Shown here in pieces: positions 9,470 to 19,739 of a stretch of DNA of 64,000 bases; positions within the stretch are counted from its first letter, which is position 1, and every line of letters begins with the position of its first letter. The stretch is from Macrosoma leucophasiata. Its lineage: Eukaryota; Arthropoda; Insecta; Lepidoptera; Hedylidae. The DNA lies in contig JAWQUS010000030.1 in the NCBI GenBank assembly GCA_036365455.1, positions 310,001 to 374,000 of the forward strand, read 5' to 3'. The position numbers and the translations under genes are program-made. The notes beneath the pieces are model-generated. The model was not told where the DNA came from. It saw nothing but the letters and a program-made list of their open reading frames with translations, and made no database searches.

Positions 9470-9690
9470 GCAACAATTCGCGCCTTCACTCGACCGAAAT
9501 GGGGGGCTCCCCTACCGACGTCTGACAAATGAACTGAGATATTTTAATTGCCGTGATCGCAACAAAGGCCGATTGTTATCTTTTGTTTATTGAAGAAATA
9601 TCCTTTAAAGACGTGCCGTTTTATTAAAAACTTTTATTTTGCGGTGTCACTATTTTTTGTTTCTCCGAATTATGAAGTTGGTTGCTTTGA
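9460..9690 (+). repeat. Tandem non-coding unit A, copy 4
   Basis: GTGGCAACAATTCGCGCCTT, CTCGACCGAAATGGGGGGCT, GACGTCTGACAAATGAACTG and ATATTTTAATTGCCGTGATC align with copy 2. No continuous frame is shared by the copies, so the array is non-coding. Confidence 0.75.
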
Positions 9691-9694
9691 GCTT

Positions 9695-10020
9695 TTGATG
9701 TGGGGCTGTTGGAAGTTTATTATTTAAAGTAAGTAAGATTTTTACATTTTCGAAACGTTCGCTGGGTACTCGTTTTTTTGTAAAAGGCGCATGAGATCAT
9801 GTTCTTTTAGTATTCCGACACCAAATAGTTTAGTCATGTCTATTTGTCTATCTGTGCGTCCATCCGTAAGTCACATCCACTTTATTTCGAAACTATTGAG
9901 ACTACATACTTTTTCTAAATATATACAAGTTGAACTCTCGATAAATATAACTTTCTGTAACTACACCCTTAATCGTTGAGTCCAACTTGCGCTTGGGCGC
10001 TTTTGTCATGAAGTCATGAA
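9695..10020. other. Interval without a gene
   Basis: It is AT-rich with no convincing gene. At about 9970-10000, TTGAGTCCAACTTGCGCTTG resembles the right end of the Helitron-like element at 10710-11346. The 8-base word AGTCATGA is repeated three times near 10008-10026. Confidence 0.35.
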
Positions 10021-10021
10021 G

Positions 10022-10152
10022 TCATGAAGTGTAAAATAAGCAAACAGTTCTCATTAATGGGAAGTAAACACTGTCGCCTATTTGTATAAGTATCTACCTA
10101 AAAACAATTGACAAGATAGTACTAAACACGACCACTCAGCGGCAAGTACTAA
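10022..10152 (-). repeat. ACTGG-family fragment, decayed
   Basis: AGCAAACAGTTCTCATTAAT, CTGTCGCCTATTTG, GATAGTACTAAACACGACCA and CTCAGCGGCAAGTA keep the order of a reverse copy, with many changes and deletions. Confidence 0.6.
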
Positions 10153-10154
10153 CA

Positions 10155-10705
10155 CCCACTATCGAACATTTGTAAACATTAACGTCAGACTGAGGAGTTT
10201 AATGAAAAATCAAGATGATAATCACTTCATGGAATTCCATAAGACGCTCCCAAGATGATAGGGAGTCACATAGATTGTGTAAATACTTTTTACTACAACT
10301 TACAAGATTCAAGTATATCACACTACGAAGCTTCATTTCAACAACAACCATTACTCGTCCTCATCTGCTAATGATTTAGTAATCAACGCGTGTATATATT
10401 TGCATAAAGGCGGCGTCCCACACGTCTAACACTTTAATTCAAGCTGTAGAGATTTATGAAGGCTGCGGGCGGGTCCGCAATAACCTTTGTTATTACATTG
10501 TACTACATTGTACACTGTAACACGATACGGTGAGATGTGGGATGATAATGAAGTTACGTTGCCATGGTGACGACGTAATTTGGAGTGGCCTCTTTGATTG
10601 GATAGGGCAACCAAAGATCACAAAAGCATCGATTCTTTTGTGATCTTTCGTAAAGACGTTGGTCTGTTCCAATGACCAAATAGAAGTATCGGTACTTCTG
10701 TCTCT
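10155..10705. other. Interval without a gene, with a perfect 14 bp hairpin
   Basis: No gene is seen. At 10613-10648, AAAGATCACAAAAG is mirrored by CTTTTGTGATCTTT across an 8-base loop. Confidence 0.5.
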
Positions 10706-10709
10706 TTTT

Positions 10710-11346
10710 TAGGGTTCCGTACCTTAAAAGGAAAAAAAGAACCCTTATAGGATCACTCGTGCGTCTGTCTGTCTGTCTGTCTGTCCGTCTGTCACAGCCA
10801 ATTTGCTCCGAAACTACCCGACCGATTGAGTTGAAATTTGATGAATATATGTAAATTGGTGACCCAAAGATGAACACGTCAAGTAAAATAATAAATTTTA
10901 AACAGGGGGGCCACTTTCGGTGTGTAAATCAGATAATTAAAAAAAAATAATTCGTAAACTGTGTTGTGTGACATATCAAATGAAAGAGGTTGTTGTCAGC
11001 ATCTCAGATATATATTTTTTATAATATTTGCATAAACAAATTTGAAGTTATTTAAGAAAAACGACGAAAATTGACCACCCCCTATCTCCGAAACTACTGA
11101 ACTTAAAATTTTGAAAAAAATGTGGAAAATAGTTATTTGCCTATAGATTACTGGATAACCTATAAGAAGTTTGAGTATTCAAATTAAATCGAAAATTCGG
11201 CAGGGGGGGTTATAATATAACCCCTCCTGCCGGTACCACCGTAACCGCTATGTCCCTGCATTTTAAATCTGTAATATTTTCGAAAATATTTATTTAAATT
11301 ATGGAACCTTCACCACGCGAGTCGAACTCGCACTTGTCCGGTTTTT
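10710..11346. mobile_element. Helitron-like non-autonomous element with GTCT microsatellite
   Basis: It opens AGGGTTCCGTACCTTAAAAG, then GGATCACTCGTGC and a GTCT array at 10762-10792, then GAAACTACCCGACCGATTGA. It closes with CGCGAGTCGAACTCGCACTT and GTCCGGTTTTT. These end words recur in pieces at 26723, 46789, 50338 and 52693-53631. It resembles the microsatellite-linked Helitron repeats of Lepidoptera (Lep1 type), with no coding capacity. The A-rich middle may include foreign DNA. Confidence 0.6.
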
Positions 11347-11565
11347 CATAATTATGCTGAGTTAATCGCTCATTTATCATGAAAAGTTAATATATTTACT
11401 CTTCTCTTTTTTTTACACATTTTCTATTCAACTAGACTGGTAGTGGGATAACAAAATGACTTCAATAAATATTAATAATTTCTGTCTGTGAACCAGGCCG
11501 CCGGCGGTCCCGCGAACTTGATGGCTCAAGGGGTGTCAATCATAGAACGCATAGGAAACAGCTAC
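11347..11565. other. Short unique interval
   Basis: AT-rich sequence is followed by a small GC-rich patch (GGCCGCCGGCGGTCCCGCG at about 11498). No gene is seen. Confidence 0.3.
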
Positions 11566-11567
11566 GT

Positions 11568-11915
11568 GAGCATATTTTCCTCAGGATATATTCAAAAGAG
11601 GAAGATGCAAAAAGATAAAAATACCAATAGTTACAAGATTCTAAACAATATTCAAGCAAATTGATACAGCTCAAAGAAATTGTGTCGGTAAGCGATCCTG
11701 TGATAGATCTCATTTAAATACGATATTACCGACGACATCATTACAGGATTGTGAGCGATCCGATAAATTGTGCTGCAGCGCTGCAGGGTTCCGTGGCGCT
11801 CGTTAGCGATGACTTGTGTATGGTGAAAGGGTGTACCAAATGCTTTGAAGTATATCAAACAAAGATATTGTACATTGCTTAGGAAGGCATTCTGTGGCAA
11901 GCAATTGTGAATGAC
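11568..11915 (+). repeat. Local duplicated non-coding block B, copy 1
   Basis: It shares three long identical runs with copy 2 at 12447-12785. They are a 39-base run starting AAATTGATACAGCTC, a 25-base run starting GACGACATCATTACAGG and a 24-base run starting GCAGGGTTCCGTGGC. Similarity extends into both flanks (CATTCAAAAGAG upstream, CAAAGATATTGT downstream). The ORFs it holds are not preserved between copies. Confidence 0.8.
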
Positions 11916-12060
11916 ATATTTGAGGCAATCAATGATTTTACTTAACTTATTTTAATTAGACGATTTTGTCTCATTAAGTGTTTTGTTACAGTCAAAAAGA
12001 ACATTTTCATTCAAAAACTGAATCGCAAAATACCTTGACATGCTAAAGTTTATCTCTTCG

Positions 12061-12245
12061 TCGATCCATACGTCCACAGCTAGATAAAGCCCAAAAGTCT
12101 CCCCAAAAGTTTACTACAACGAACGGTCCTGGGTCGCCCTCATCCAGCAATTGACCGCTATCATCACCAGGTCGTTGGTTCACCGCGTGGGGGGCCTCCA
12201 ACCTGGTCAGTCGGTCACCATTCGAGAACTGTTCTGCCCCAACGG
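12061..12245 (-). repeat. RTE-like LINE 3' end between block B copies
   Basis: The minus strand carries words corresponding to the RT C-terminus (CGACCTGGTGATGATAGCGG, GCTGGATGAGGGCGACCCAG) and ends in AGCTGTGGACGTATGG. The frame is broken. It was inserted between the two B copies, which are therefore likely older. Confidence 0.65.
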
Positions 12246-12446
12246 CCGTCAGTTCTTTGAGCTTTAAAAGTTAAAATGCAGTAAAATTAATTGAGGTCAC
12301 AGAAATTGTAGAAAGAAGTAGTTTAGCGGCAGGTGTTATTCTTACTCTATTACCAGTACTAATAGTATAAGGAAACCATTAAATAGAGAAATAAAATACA
12401 ACACAAAACTTTCGCATTAGTAATTTCATTATAGATGTTGTAACTT

Positions 12447-12785
12447 GAGCATTTTTTCCACGAGATACATTCAAAAGAGATAGATGCGAATAGTTCTTCT
12501 GCCTGAACAACATTCAAGCGTATTAAATTGATACAGCTCAAAGAAATTGTGTCGGTAAGCGATTCAGCGATAGATCCCATTCAATGCAATATGACTGACG
12601 ACATCATTACAGGATTGTGAGTGATCCGACAAATTGCACTGCAGCGCGGCAGGGTTCCGTGGCGCTCGTTAGTGATGACGGTTCTTTAGTACTTGTATGA
12701 GGCAAACGGGGTTTTGAGGCTTTGAGGTGGTTTATACAATGCAAAGATATTGTTTATTGCTATGCGAAGCATTCTCTTATAATAT
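12447..12785 (+). repeat. Local duplicated non-coding block B, copy 2
   Basis: It lies head-to-tail with copy 1, about 880 bp downstream. The identical runs are separated by clearly diverged stretches (for example CCTGTGATAGATCTCATTTA against TCAGCGATAGATCCCATTCA). This patchwork is not what uniform neutral decay would give. Confidence 0.8.
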
Positions 12786-12940
12786 ATTATTGTAAGAGAC
12801 CTAATTAATTGATGTTGAAATATACCTACAGGAAATTTGTGCCTTAACGTAATTTTAATTTGGGAAACTTCATTTCAAAATCGAAAAATGGTTTATTGTA
12901 TTTTTATTAAATAAAAATAGCAGAAATATATTTTAATAAT

Positions 12941-13304
12941 AAGTAATAATACTAATATCAACCCATTATACGTCCCACTGCTGGGCACGAGTCTCTCCCC
13001 TTTTTTGGGAGAGGCCTGGAGCTTACTCCACCGCGCTTCTCCAATGCGGGTTGGTGGAGATACGGGTTAGTGGCCCACCCGCTGTCGGATGTTTTCAAAC
13101 CGCCTATAAGGCCTCCGACAAGGTTTAACGACTGATATCTATCGATAACAACCGGGGCCGACGGCTTAACGTGACCGCCGAAGCACGGAAACGCGCATTT
13201 TAATTTGCCACTAGCGGTCACCCATCACATACCCGACCGCGGCCGTATCGTTTAACCGAGTAAATCGCTTCCGACCTACACCAGCCGCGGGGACATGCGC
13301 GCAT
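12941..13304 (-). repeat. LINE-like 3' end with ATT tail
   Basis: In reverse orientation, an (AATAAT)-type tail is followed by ACCCATTATACGTCCCACTG, CTGGGCACGAGTCTCTCCC, CGACAAGGTTTAACGAC and CTATCGATAAC, to GACATGCGCGC. Copies recur at 30961, 34012 and 46081. Simple-repeat tails and variable length suggest a non-LTR retrotransposon end. There is no usable ORF. Confidence 0.7.
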
Positions 13305-13610
13305 ATCCAATACATTTTTAATTGAAATATAATACGTACCAATCTGGGAGCACGGCAGTTGGCGGGGGCCTAGTCGAAAGAAAAGCGGCACGGCCGTCCA
13401 TCTTTTTCTCGAAGCGATTCAGGCCATTTTAGACGCCCCATAACTTCGTTGTGTATAAAAATTTACAACTTTTCAATAGTAAGAGCTCCTAGTTCAGCAA
13501 CTAATAGATGGGCGGACGGATGGACATAGTGAAACTAGGAGTGTCTTGTAAGCTGCATAACCCTAAAAAGAGTAGTAATAATGGCCAAGTACGAGTACGT
13601 CCTCTGTTCA
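13305..13610. other. Interval without a gene
   Basis: It includes a GC-rich patch (GGCAGTTGGCGGGGGCC at about 13357). No gene or shared repeat is seen. Confidence 0.3.
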
Positions 13611-13611
13611 A

Positions 13612-13868
13612 TTTTTTTTTATGTTATGAAAGTGGCAAACAAGCATGCAGCTCACATTGATGTTAGAACCACAGAAAGACAAAATGCAGATGAGTTACCA
13701 CTCCTGAGGCCGAAGGTGTTATGCCTCTGTGCCGGAAATTACAGGGTTGTACATTACCACCTGACCGGAACACGATAGTGCTGAACACTACCATTTAGCG
13801 GCAAGTATATTAGGTAATGCAGTGGTGCCTACGCCTGCGAGCTCCGTCACTGGAGCTCTACCACCAGT
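13612..13868 (-). repeat. ACTGG-family copy with a deletion
   Basis: This is a reverse subfamily 1 copy running from a T-run to CTACCACCAGT. The segment between GATGTTA and ACCACAGAAAGAC lacks the GTGATGACTGCAGCC block. Confidence 0.85.
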
Positions 13869-13939
13869 AAAAATACTAAAACCATATTAACCACAGTATA
13901 GATAATAGTATCGTAACTTGTGTTTATAACGATGTCAAG

Positions 13940-14108
13940 TAGTTATCGTTATCATCATTTCAGCCGGAAAACGTATAATGCTTAACAAAAGGTTTGCCCA
14001 AAGATTGTCACAACAAACAGTCTTCGGCCACCCTCGTTCAGCGATTGCCTGTAACCTTCACCAGCTCATCGGTTTACGTCATAGGCGGCGCTTTTTCAAG
14101 TAGTAAAG
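13940..14108 (-). repeat. RTE-like LINE 3' end
   Basis: ATCGTTATCATCATTTCAGC at the left is the complement of the TGATGATAACG tail. CTCGTTCAGCGATTGCCTGT and AACCTTCACCAGCTCATCGG are the complement of the RT C-terminal coding words. It is inactive. Confidence 0.65.
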
Positions 14109-14224
14109 TCCTTGAAACTCGTATCTCAATTCCAAACGAACACAGGGGTTTAAGTTTTTCAAATTAGAGGATAATAACTTACCTTATACGAGTACAACAT
14201 AATTATGAAAGTAATACGAATTTA

Positions 14225-14376
14225 TTCTGAGACCTGGAAGGAATCGAGGCGGTAAGAGGATTCTATGACAGATCCCATGCCGATGCGATACAACCAGCTA
14301 CATTACAGGATTGTAAGTTGGACCGGAGAAATTACAGGCTGCAAGCTCTTTGTGACGCTCGTTAGTGGAAACGCGC
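14225..14376 (+). repeat. Local duplicated non-coding block B, copy 3 (core)
   Basis: Only the core is recognisable. GGCGGTAAGAGGATTCTATG, CAGATCCCATGCCGATGCGA, ACATTACAGGATTGTAAGT and GTGACGCTCGTTAGTGG stand in the same order as in copies 1 and 2. It is the most diverged of the three. Confidence 0.65.
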
Positions 14377-14379
14377 CTC

Positions 14380-15920
14380 CTTAGTGTGCACCCATTTCAT
14401 TGGAACACTTGCACAAGGTACATTTTAGGATAGAATCTATTTATTTCTATTGTGACGTGAGTCTGTCTTTTTTTAAAGTTCTAAAGGAGATGTTGCGAGC
14501 TCGGCTCTAGATCGTACACATCCTCAAAAAATGGGTAGATTTAAGAAGAATCCGAAAAAAATGCAATTTATTTATTCAAGTATATATTTTAGAGTTACTA
14601 CCACATTTAATTCAAACGATTTTATCATTTTCAACCATATTCAAAATGGCGGCGAAACAGCCGACGCTTCTTTAAATTGGAAATCGATTAGTTTAAGTTC
14701 TTAGTATTAACACATGAAATCGATTTCGATAGTATTCAGAAAATATTACTTTTTTCTCCAAGTTCTATCTAATCAAAAAACAATTTAAAAAATTGAAATG
14801 TCAAAATGACATCGCCCGCCATATTCCCCATGTTGGTTTGAGTTGCAATTCTAACTGCAAATAATATTTTGTAACTGCAAACAAAGCCAAATAAGTGAAA
14901 ATATGCAGTAAAAAACGTTTTTATATTGATTTTGCCAGTTAATGATATTGTGTACAATACATGGCCGGAGGTCCATACATTTTTGCAACATCTCCTTTAC
15001 TTCCATTAGGTGGCTCTGGTGGGTGGTGGTGTACTCCATCTCTCTGCCGGCAACTGGTAGTATACTGCCTCTTGATACTATAATATGTGATAACATGTTA
15101 GGACTATCTGTGTTAATGGGCTACACTCTCTTCAGTAAAGGGAAACATGTTAACCTTTAGATCCTCTCTGTTTCCATGGCCACCATTCAATCCCTTTAAC
15201 TGTAAATTTGATATCAAAATGTAAATATATCCCATCGCGATTCAAAGACAAATTGCATGTACCCCGAAATCCCGGCACATCCCGGGAAGCTCGAACTTTG
15301 TCAATTATACCGGTTAAATATTGACCGCCGACTAATCTATTCATTGCCCGGTTTTATTTGTTAGCAAAACCCCGGGTTTTTGTTCGAGTCCCGGGATAAT
15401 ACTAATGTTTGGACGCGGTTCCGGCTGACGTTGTGGTATTTTAAACAAATATGACAAGTATATGCTCTATTATATATTTGGGATTGCAATTTCGTAACAT
15501 AAATTGTTATACGCTGGTTATTTTATGTATCAAGCGTTGACGTGACAGTCTCACCGCGCACTAGTAGAGGAGTTTTCCGCTAATGTAGTTAGTCAACCGA
15601 ACAATAGCCGGCAGTAAATATAACCGGCGAAGGACATACCCAAGTCCAACGCCCGAATATCCCTGCCCAGACCACTCACTACACAAGGCGTCCCATGTCG
15701 CCCGGGTTGAGGTGATCATGGGCACACAGTTCGGTCCGGAAGTGCGGGAGCGTCAATAAAAATTGCCACTCAACCCACGTCGCCCGCAACTCCTTCACGT
15801 CCCTATCAGATGATGAGACCACCGTTAAGGTGGGTGGGATAGAGTGCAGTGACAACGACATACCCGTACAACTCTTTCACAGCCGTCTCCTCACTACAGC
15901 AGCGAGTGGTAGGCAGAGCC
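14380..15920. other. 1.5 kb unique interval, mostly AT-rich
   Basis: I find no gene. Points of note are AAAATGGCGGCGAAACAG at 14643-14660, which fits the YY1/Pho-type word AANATGGCGGC, and GC-rich CCCGGG words at about 15265-15400. None of it recurs elsewhere in the window. Confidence 0.4.
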
Positions 15921-15925
15921 ACGCC

Positions 15926-16110
15926 AGACTTTTTTTTTATGTCTAAGGATTGACAGACAAGCAGACGGGCCATCTGATGGAAAGTACTCACCGTCGCCTA
16001 TGAACATTTGCAACACCAGGGGAGTCGCCAATGCGCTGCCAGCCCTGAAGGACTATTTTGACGCCATTTTTGAAGAACCCCATATTGACAGCGATATCAG
16101 ACTCCGCTCC
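15926..16110 (-). repeat. Interspersed repeat (GATGG family), reverse
   Basis: The words TTTATGTCTAAGGATTGACA, GCCATCTGATGGAAAGTACT, CGTCGCCTATGAACATTTGC and CGCCAATGCGCTGCCAGCC are the complement of the copy at 8046-8228. Confidence 0.65.
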
Positions 16111-16524
16111 CTCGCTGGGTTTCTCTTGACTTCGTCGGTGCGAGGACAACCATCCGCTACTGAGCCCCTTGCTACGACAAGGTGAGGCAACGCCAAGACT
16201 CTTGGGTAGGAAATTTTACCGGCCATCGCCAACTTGTTCAAAATATACTTGGCGTGAACACAACATTTATTTAGTTTGCTGCTTAAAAATAAAAAAATAT
16301 ATACCCAACATTAATTTATTGAGTTGTCTTACCAAAAATACCTAAACATGACCGTCTTGCAACAGGCATGTTAGCACCATATATTTCATGTTAATAATCA
16401 GTTTCTATAAGTGCCTGCACCCTGAAGCTCCAACTCTGAAGAAAATAAAACACTTACACTTATTCCTCAAGTAATTCAAATACCATAAAATTTTGTAGGA
16501 GTTAAATTATGTGAGTTCCATCTG

Positions 16525-16775
16525 CAATTATACTCCTATCAATCACTCCAGCCGAATGTCGTCCACTGTTGGATAAAGCCTTCCCCGAAGACGCCCACAA
16601 CAGTGTTGTGCATCATTAGGGGAGAATATGCCATAATCGCCACGCTTGGCAGGCGGATTGCAGTGAGGGTAGATTTATCGCGGAACGCTGCTGCCCACCG
16701 CGCATTGTTAAATGTACTACCGCTCTATTGGAATGGTTTGACCGCCATTGTTCGGTTGATTGACTGCATAGCGGA
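16525..16775 (-). repeat. RTE-like LINE 3' region
   Basis: CCAGCCGAATGTCGTCCACT, GGATAAAGCCTTCCCCGAAG, then AGAATATGCCATAATCGCCA and GGAACGCTGCTGCCCACC. The second half is shared with 2262-2420 and 41620-41760. No open frame of use remains. Confidence 0.6.
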
Positions 16776-16795
16776 AGAAATCTTTTCCAGTACTC

Positions 16796-17070
16796 TACTG
16801 GCGGTAGAGCTCCAGTGACGGAGCTCGCAGGCGCAGGCACCACCGCATTACCTAGTCTACTTGCCGCGTGTTCAGCACTTCCGTGTACCGGTCAGGTGGT
16901 AATGTACGGCCCTGTAATTTCCAGCACAGAGGCATAATACCTTAAACCTCAGCAGTGGCAATGCATCTACATTGAAACCTCCAGTCTCATTGAAGACGTT
17001 TAACGGCTACAGTATTACTTACTATAAATGTAAGCTGTATGTTTTTTTGCCAATTCATATAATAAAAAAA
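16796..17070 (+). repeat. ACTGG-family copy
   Basis: It starts ACTGGCGGTAGAGCTCCAGT and ends CATATAATAAAAAAA. It is subfamily 1 at the front (TAATTTCCAGCACAGAGG). The last 80 bases are diverged. Confidence 0.85.
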
Positions 17071-17071
17071 T

Positions 17072-17400
17072 CTTCCACTAGTGGGCGGTGGGGTCGTCAC
17101 GACCTAACGCCAGGACGACTTCTCCAATCAATAACAAAATTCAATTGAATGAAATCCAGAGAAGAATTGAACCATTCGCGACAAGAATATCAAAGCATTA
17201 CCTTTTAAGCTTCGAACGCGGTGCGGCACCACAGCACTTCGTATTCCTGTGTGCCGACAATGTTTGAAACTGTTCCAAATTGTGGATATACTCCATCGGC
17301 AGGTCAATGCATTGTTTCAAACTACTGAGTTCTAATAACCACAATCACAACAGATTCGAGTTACTTTATAAAATAGTAATCAAAAAAACTTTGAAAAAAA
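17072..17400. other. Interval without a gene
   Basis: Unique sequence with no recognised element and no credible frame. Confidence 0.3.
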
Positions 17401-17402
17401 AA

Positions 17403-17728
17403 ACGTAACTTCACGCCTATAACCCCCGAAGAGGTAGGCAGAGGTAAATGCATGCATTCAAGCATACATGTAAACATCCACGATTCGCCGGTTGCGTTAT
17501 GGTCCATATAACAGGTGGCAAATCTGTTGACATATTCACATCCATTGGGCACATTACTAATGTCTGAGGTACTGGAAAAGTTCCAGAAATTGGAAAATCC
17601 TAAAAGAACCAGAGATAAAGGATTGTACACCGTTATCTCTGAAATCCCACGACCCGGAAATCGAACCCAGGACCCCAGCGTAGAAGTAGTAGTGGCTTGC
17701 TACCACTAGGCTATTGAGGCAGTTATGT
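17403..17728 (-). repeat. tRNA-derived SINE-A, near full length
   Basis: On the minus strand the head is AACTGCCTCAATAGCCTAGTGG, in which TAGCCTAGTGG fits the A-box. A B-box GGTTCGATTTC follows. The tail is the complement of CGTAACTTCACGCCTATAAC. The whole matches 34411-34731. Confidence 0.8.
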
Positions 17729-17731
17729 GTT

Positions 17732-17870
17732 GTCACCACTGAGGCCTGAGATCCAAGTTGTTATGTAATACCATGTTATTATCACTGAACGCTACCATTT
17801 GGTGGCAGATAGATTAGTTAATGCGGTAGTGGTAGGCACTCGAGCTCCTACACTGGAGCCGCCTGCACTT
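17732..17870 (-). repeat. ACTGG-family fragment, subfamily 2
   Basis: CACTGAGGCCTGAGATCCAA, CACTGAACGCTACCATTTGG and GATAGATTAGTTAATGCGG through CTCCTACACTGGAGCC. The terminal CCACCAGT is lost. Confidence 0.7.
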
Positions 17871-18083
17871 AGTAGAACCAGTAGAAGTTCTACTTGTAGT
17901 AGACTGATTAATAAGACATGCTTTCAGAAATTCAACATCACGCATCTAAAACAAACGCTTTAGAACAAAATTAATGCATATTTTTCACTTCGTGTAACTA
18001 ATTTGATATAATATTTTCTCCTAAAAGGAATGTCTATTCATTTAGCTACATAACTTTTCATTTGTATTTTCCTTCAAAATAAT

Positions 18084-18403
18084 ATGGACTCAAAGTTAAT
18101 AAAAACAGAAGTCAGTTCTCAAGAGATTCAGATGAATGGAGTAAAACTGAAGAGCGTAGTTCAGTTCAAGGTAAGTGGAAACTGTAATAAACTGGCCGTG
18201 TTTGAAAAAAGAATACTTAATGAATTCGTTAATTTTTCAATGATGCTTATTCACTAAGATAACAAGTTTAATCATTATTCTGTCATCTCTTAATCTTTTC
18301 ATAACTCAGAATGTTATATTCATTTAAACGTTGAGTTTTATTTCATTTTCAATTACAGAATGGACTCAACCTTTGCTGTCAAAATATTTATAAATCTTCA
18401 TAA
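18084..18403 (+). CDS. Candidate two-exon micro-ORF (43 codons), unproven
   Basis: An ATG at 18084 opens 29 codons ending exactly at AAG before GTAAGT at 18171-18176, a strong splice donor. A pyrimidine-rich stretch TTTCATTTTCAATTACAG ends at 18358. If this 188-base intron is removed, the frame continues for 14 codons to TAA at 18401-18403. The product would be lysine- and glutamine-rich at its N-terminus (MDSKLIKTEV...), with no domain I know. The region is duplicated at 19740-19900, where the donor reads GTTAAGT and the frame is not kept. Chance occurrence is quite possible in 64 kb. It could also be the 5' exon of a longer gene. Confidence 0.15.
18111..18240 (+). repeat. Paired non-coding block I, copy 1
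   Basis: TCTCAAGAG, AAGTGGAAACTGTAATAAAC, TTTGAAAAAAGAATACTTAA and TGAATTCGTTAATTT occur in the order of the block at 19776-19900. The match crosses the putative splice donor. Confidence 0.6.
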
Positions 18404-18578
18404 GGGTAAGAATACAAAAAAAAATCTTTCGAAACCGATTTCCGCGACAAGAATAGTAAGAAAAATACTTTCATATTTTAGATTACAAGCCTTCAATGGC
18501 TCTATCGATATATTCAATGTGTTTTATGATATACCCTTTGAATGTCCTACGCTTAAAATTAATTTACGATACACGTTT

Positions 18579-19012
18579 ACTGATGGTAGAGCACCAGTGT
18601 AGACACTCGAGAGCGTAGGCAAGACCGCATTATCTTGTAGCGTTTACTACGTTAAGGCGCCAACTAGTAGCCTACAGTCGAAACCCCAAACTACTTGTCT
18701 AGTGCGGTGGAAGGAGTGTCAATCGAATTACATTGCACATACGAAGATTTCTCAAGAGTCCATCCAATAGATCCAGAGATATATCCAACTTCCCGACGTC
18801 AATCGTTGAGCCGCGGCCCACCAGGCGCTACCACCTCGCCTTGTCGGAGGATCCTCCTTTTTCGTCGGAGGAACATTTCCACCCGTTCCTCCACAACCTA
18901 ATCTATCTGCAACCAAATGACAGTGTTCATCGTATTCCGTTTTAATGGTAATGTATGGTCCCGTAATAACTATCACAGAGACATAACAACTTAGGTTGGC
19001 AACTCATCTGCA
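18579..19012 (+). repeat. ACTGG-family copy (subfamily 2) split by a ~260 bp insert
   Basis: The front part, GATGGTAGAGCACCAGTGTA to GACCGCATTATCT, lies at about 18579-18635. The continuation CCTAATCTATCTGCAACCAA begins at about 18897 and runs to 19012. The insert between them is GC-richer (GTTGAGCCGCGGCCCACCAG, GTCGGAGGATCCTCC) and is unlike anything else in the window. Nothing in it identifies a family. Confidence 0.65.
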
Positions 19013-19295
19013 TTTTTTTTATGTAATGATAGTGGTAAACAAGCATGCAGTTCACATTGATGTTAAGTGATGACTACAGCCTATAGACACCCACACAAAT
19101 ACCAAGGTCAAAATGCAGATGCGTTACCACTCCTGAGGCCTACGGTGTTATGCCTCTGTGCCGGAAATTACAGGACCCTTCATTACCACCTGAGCGGAAC
19201 ACGATAGTGCTGAACACTACCATTTAGCGGCAAGTATACTAGGTAATGCGGTGGTGCCACGCCCGCGAGCTCCTTCACTGGAGCTCTACCACCAG
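19013..19295 (-). repeat. ACTGG-family copy, full length, tail to tail with its neighbour
   Basis: This is a reverse subfamily 1 copy from TTTTTTTTATGTAATGATAG to CTCTACCACCAGA. Its A-tail complement abuts the truncated end of the forward copy, so the two lie tail to tail. Confidence 0.85.
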
Positions 19296-19342
19296 AAAAA
19301 GTTCAAGTTTTTGTATGATGACTTCAGCCTATAGACGTACTC

Positions 19343-19415
19343 GTACTATAGCTGCAGTCGCTTAACATCCATCTGAGCTGCTTGCTTGTTTGTCGCTTTC
19401 GTTACATAAATAAAA
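19343..19415 (+). repeat. ACTGG-family 3' fragment
   Basis: TAGCTGCAGTCGCTTAACAT to TTTCGTTACATAAATAAAA. Confidence 0.7.
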
Positions 19416-19417
19416 TA

Positions 19418-19697
19418 CGAAAACTACTTTTATTTCATTGTTTTATATTATTTCGCATTAACACATGCGTGTGAAATATATATTCTTTTAAGAAAAATGG
19501 AAAGAAAAATTTGACTTCAGGCGAGACTTGAACTCGCGGCCTACTGGGAATCTAGTCCAGCCGCTCTTCCAACTGAGCTACCGAAGTCCTTCCCGATCTG
19601 TCAAATCTGTCCTTCACATTTATTACATTGCCTTATGGTGGCAGTAGCGCCATCTATTGCCACACAATGAGTGGAGCTCGCAAAAACCTAAGAACAA
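19418..19697 (-). repeat. tRNA-core interspersed element, best copy
   Basis: From the left come a tail (TTTTATATTATTTCGCATTA), then GAAAAATGGAAAGAAAAATT, then the tRNA-like core at about 19513-19588. Its complement has D-arm GCTCAGTTGGAAGAGC, anticodon-arm CTGGACTAGATTCCCAG and T-arm GCGAGTTCAAGTCTCGC. After the core come TCTGTCAAATCTGTCCTTCA, GGTGGCAGTAGCGCCATCTA and CAATGAGTGGAGCTCGC. The core therefore sits in the middle of the element and not at its 5' end as in an ordinary SINE. Confidence 0.75.
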
Positions 19698-19739
19698 AAT
19701 AGTAATGTACAATACAACGCGGAAAACTACTCTAAATCC

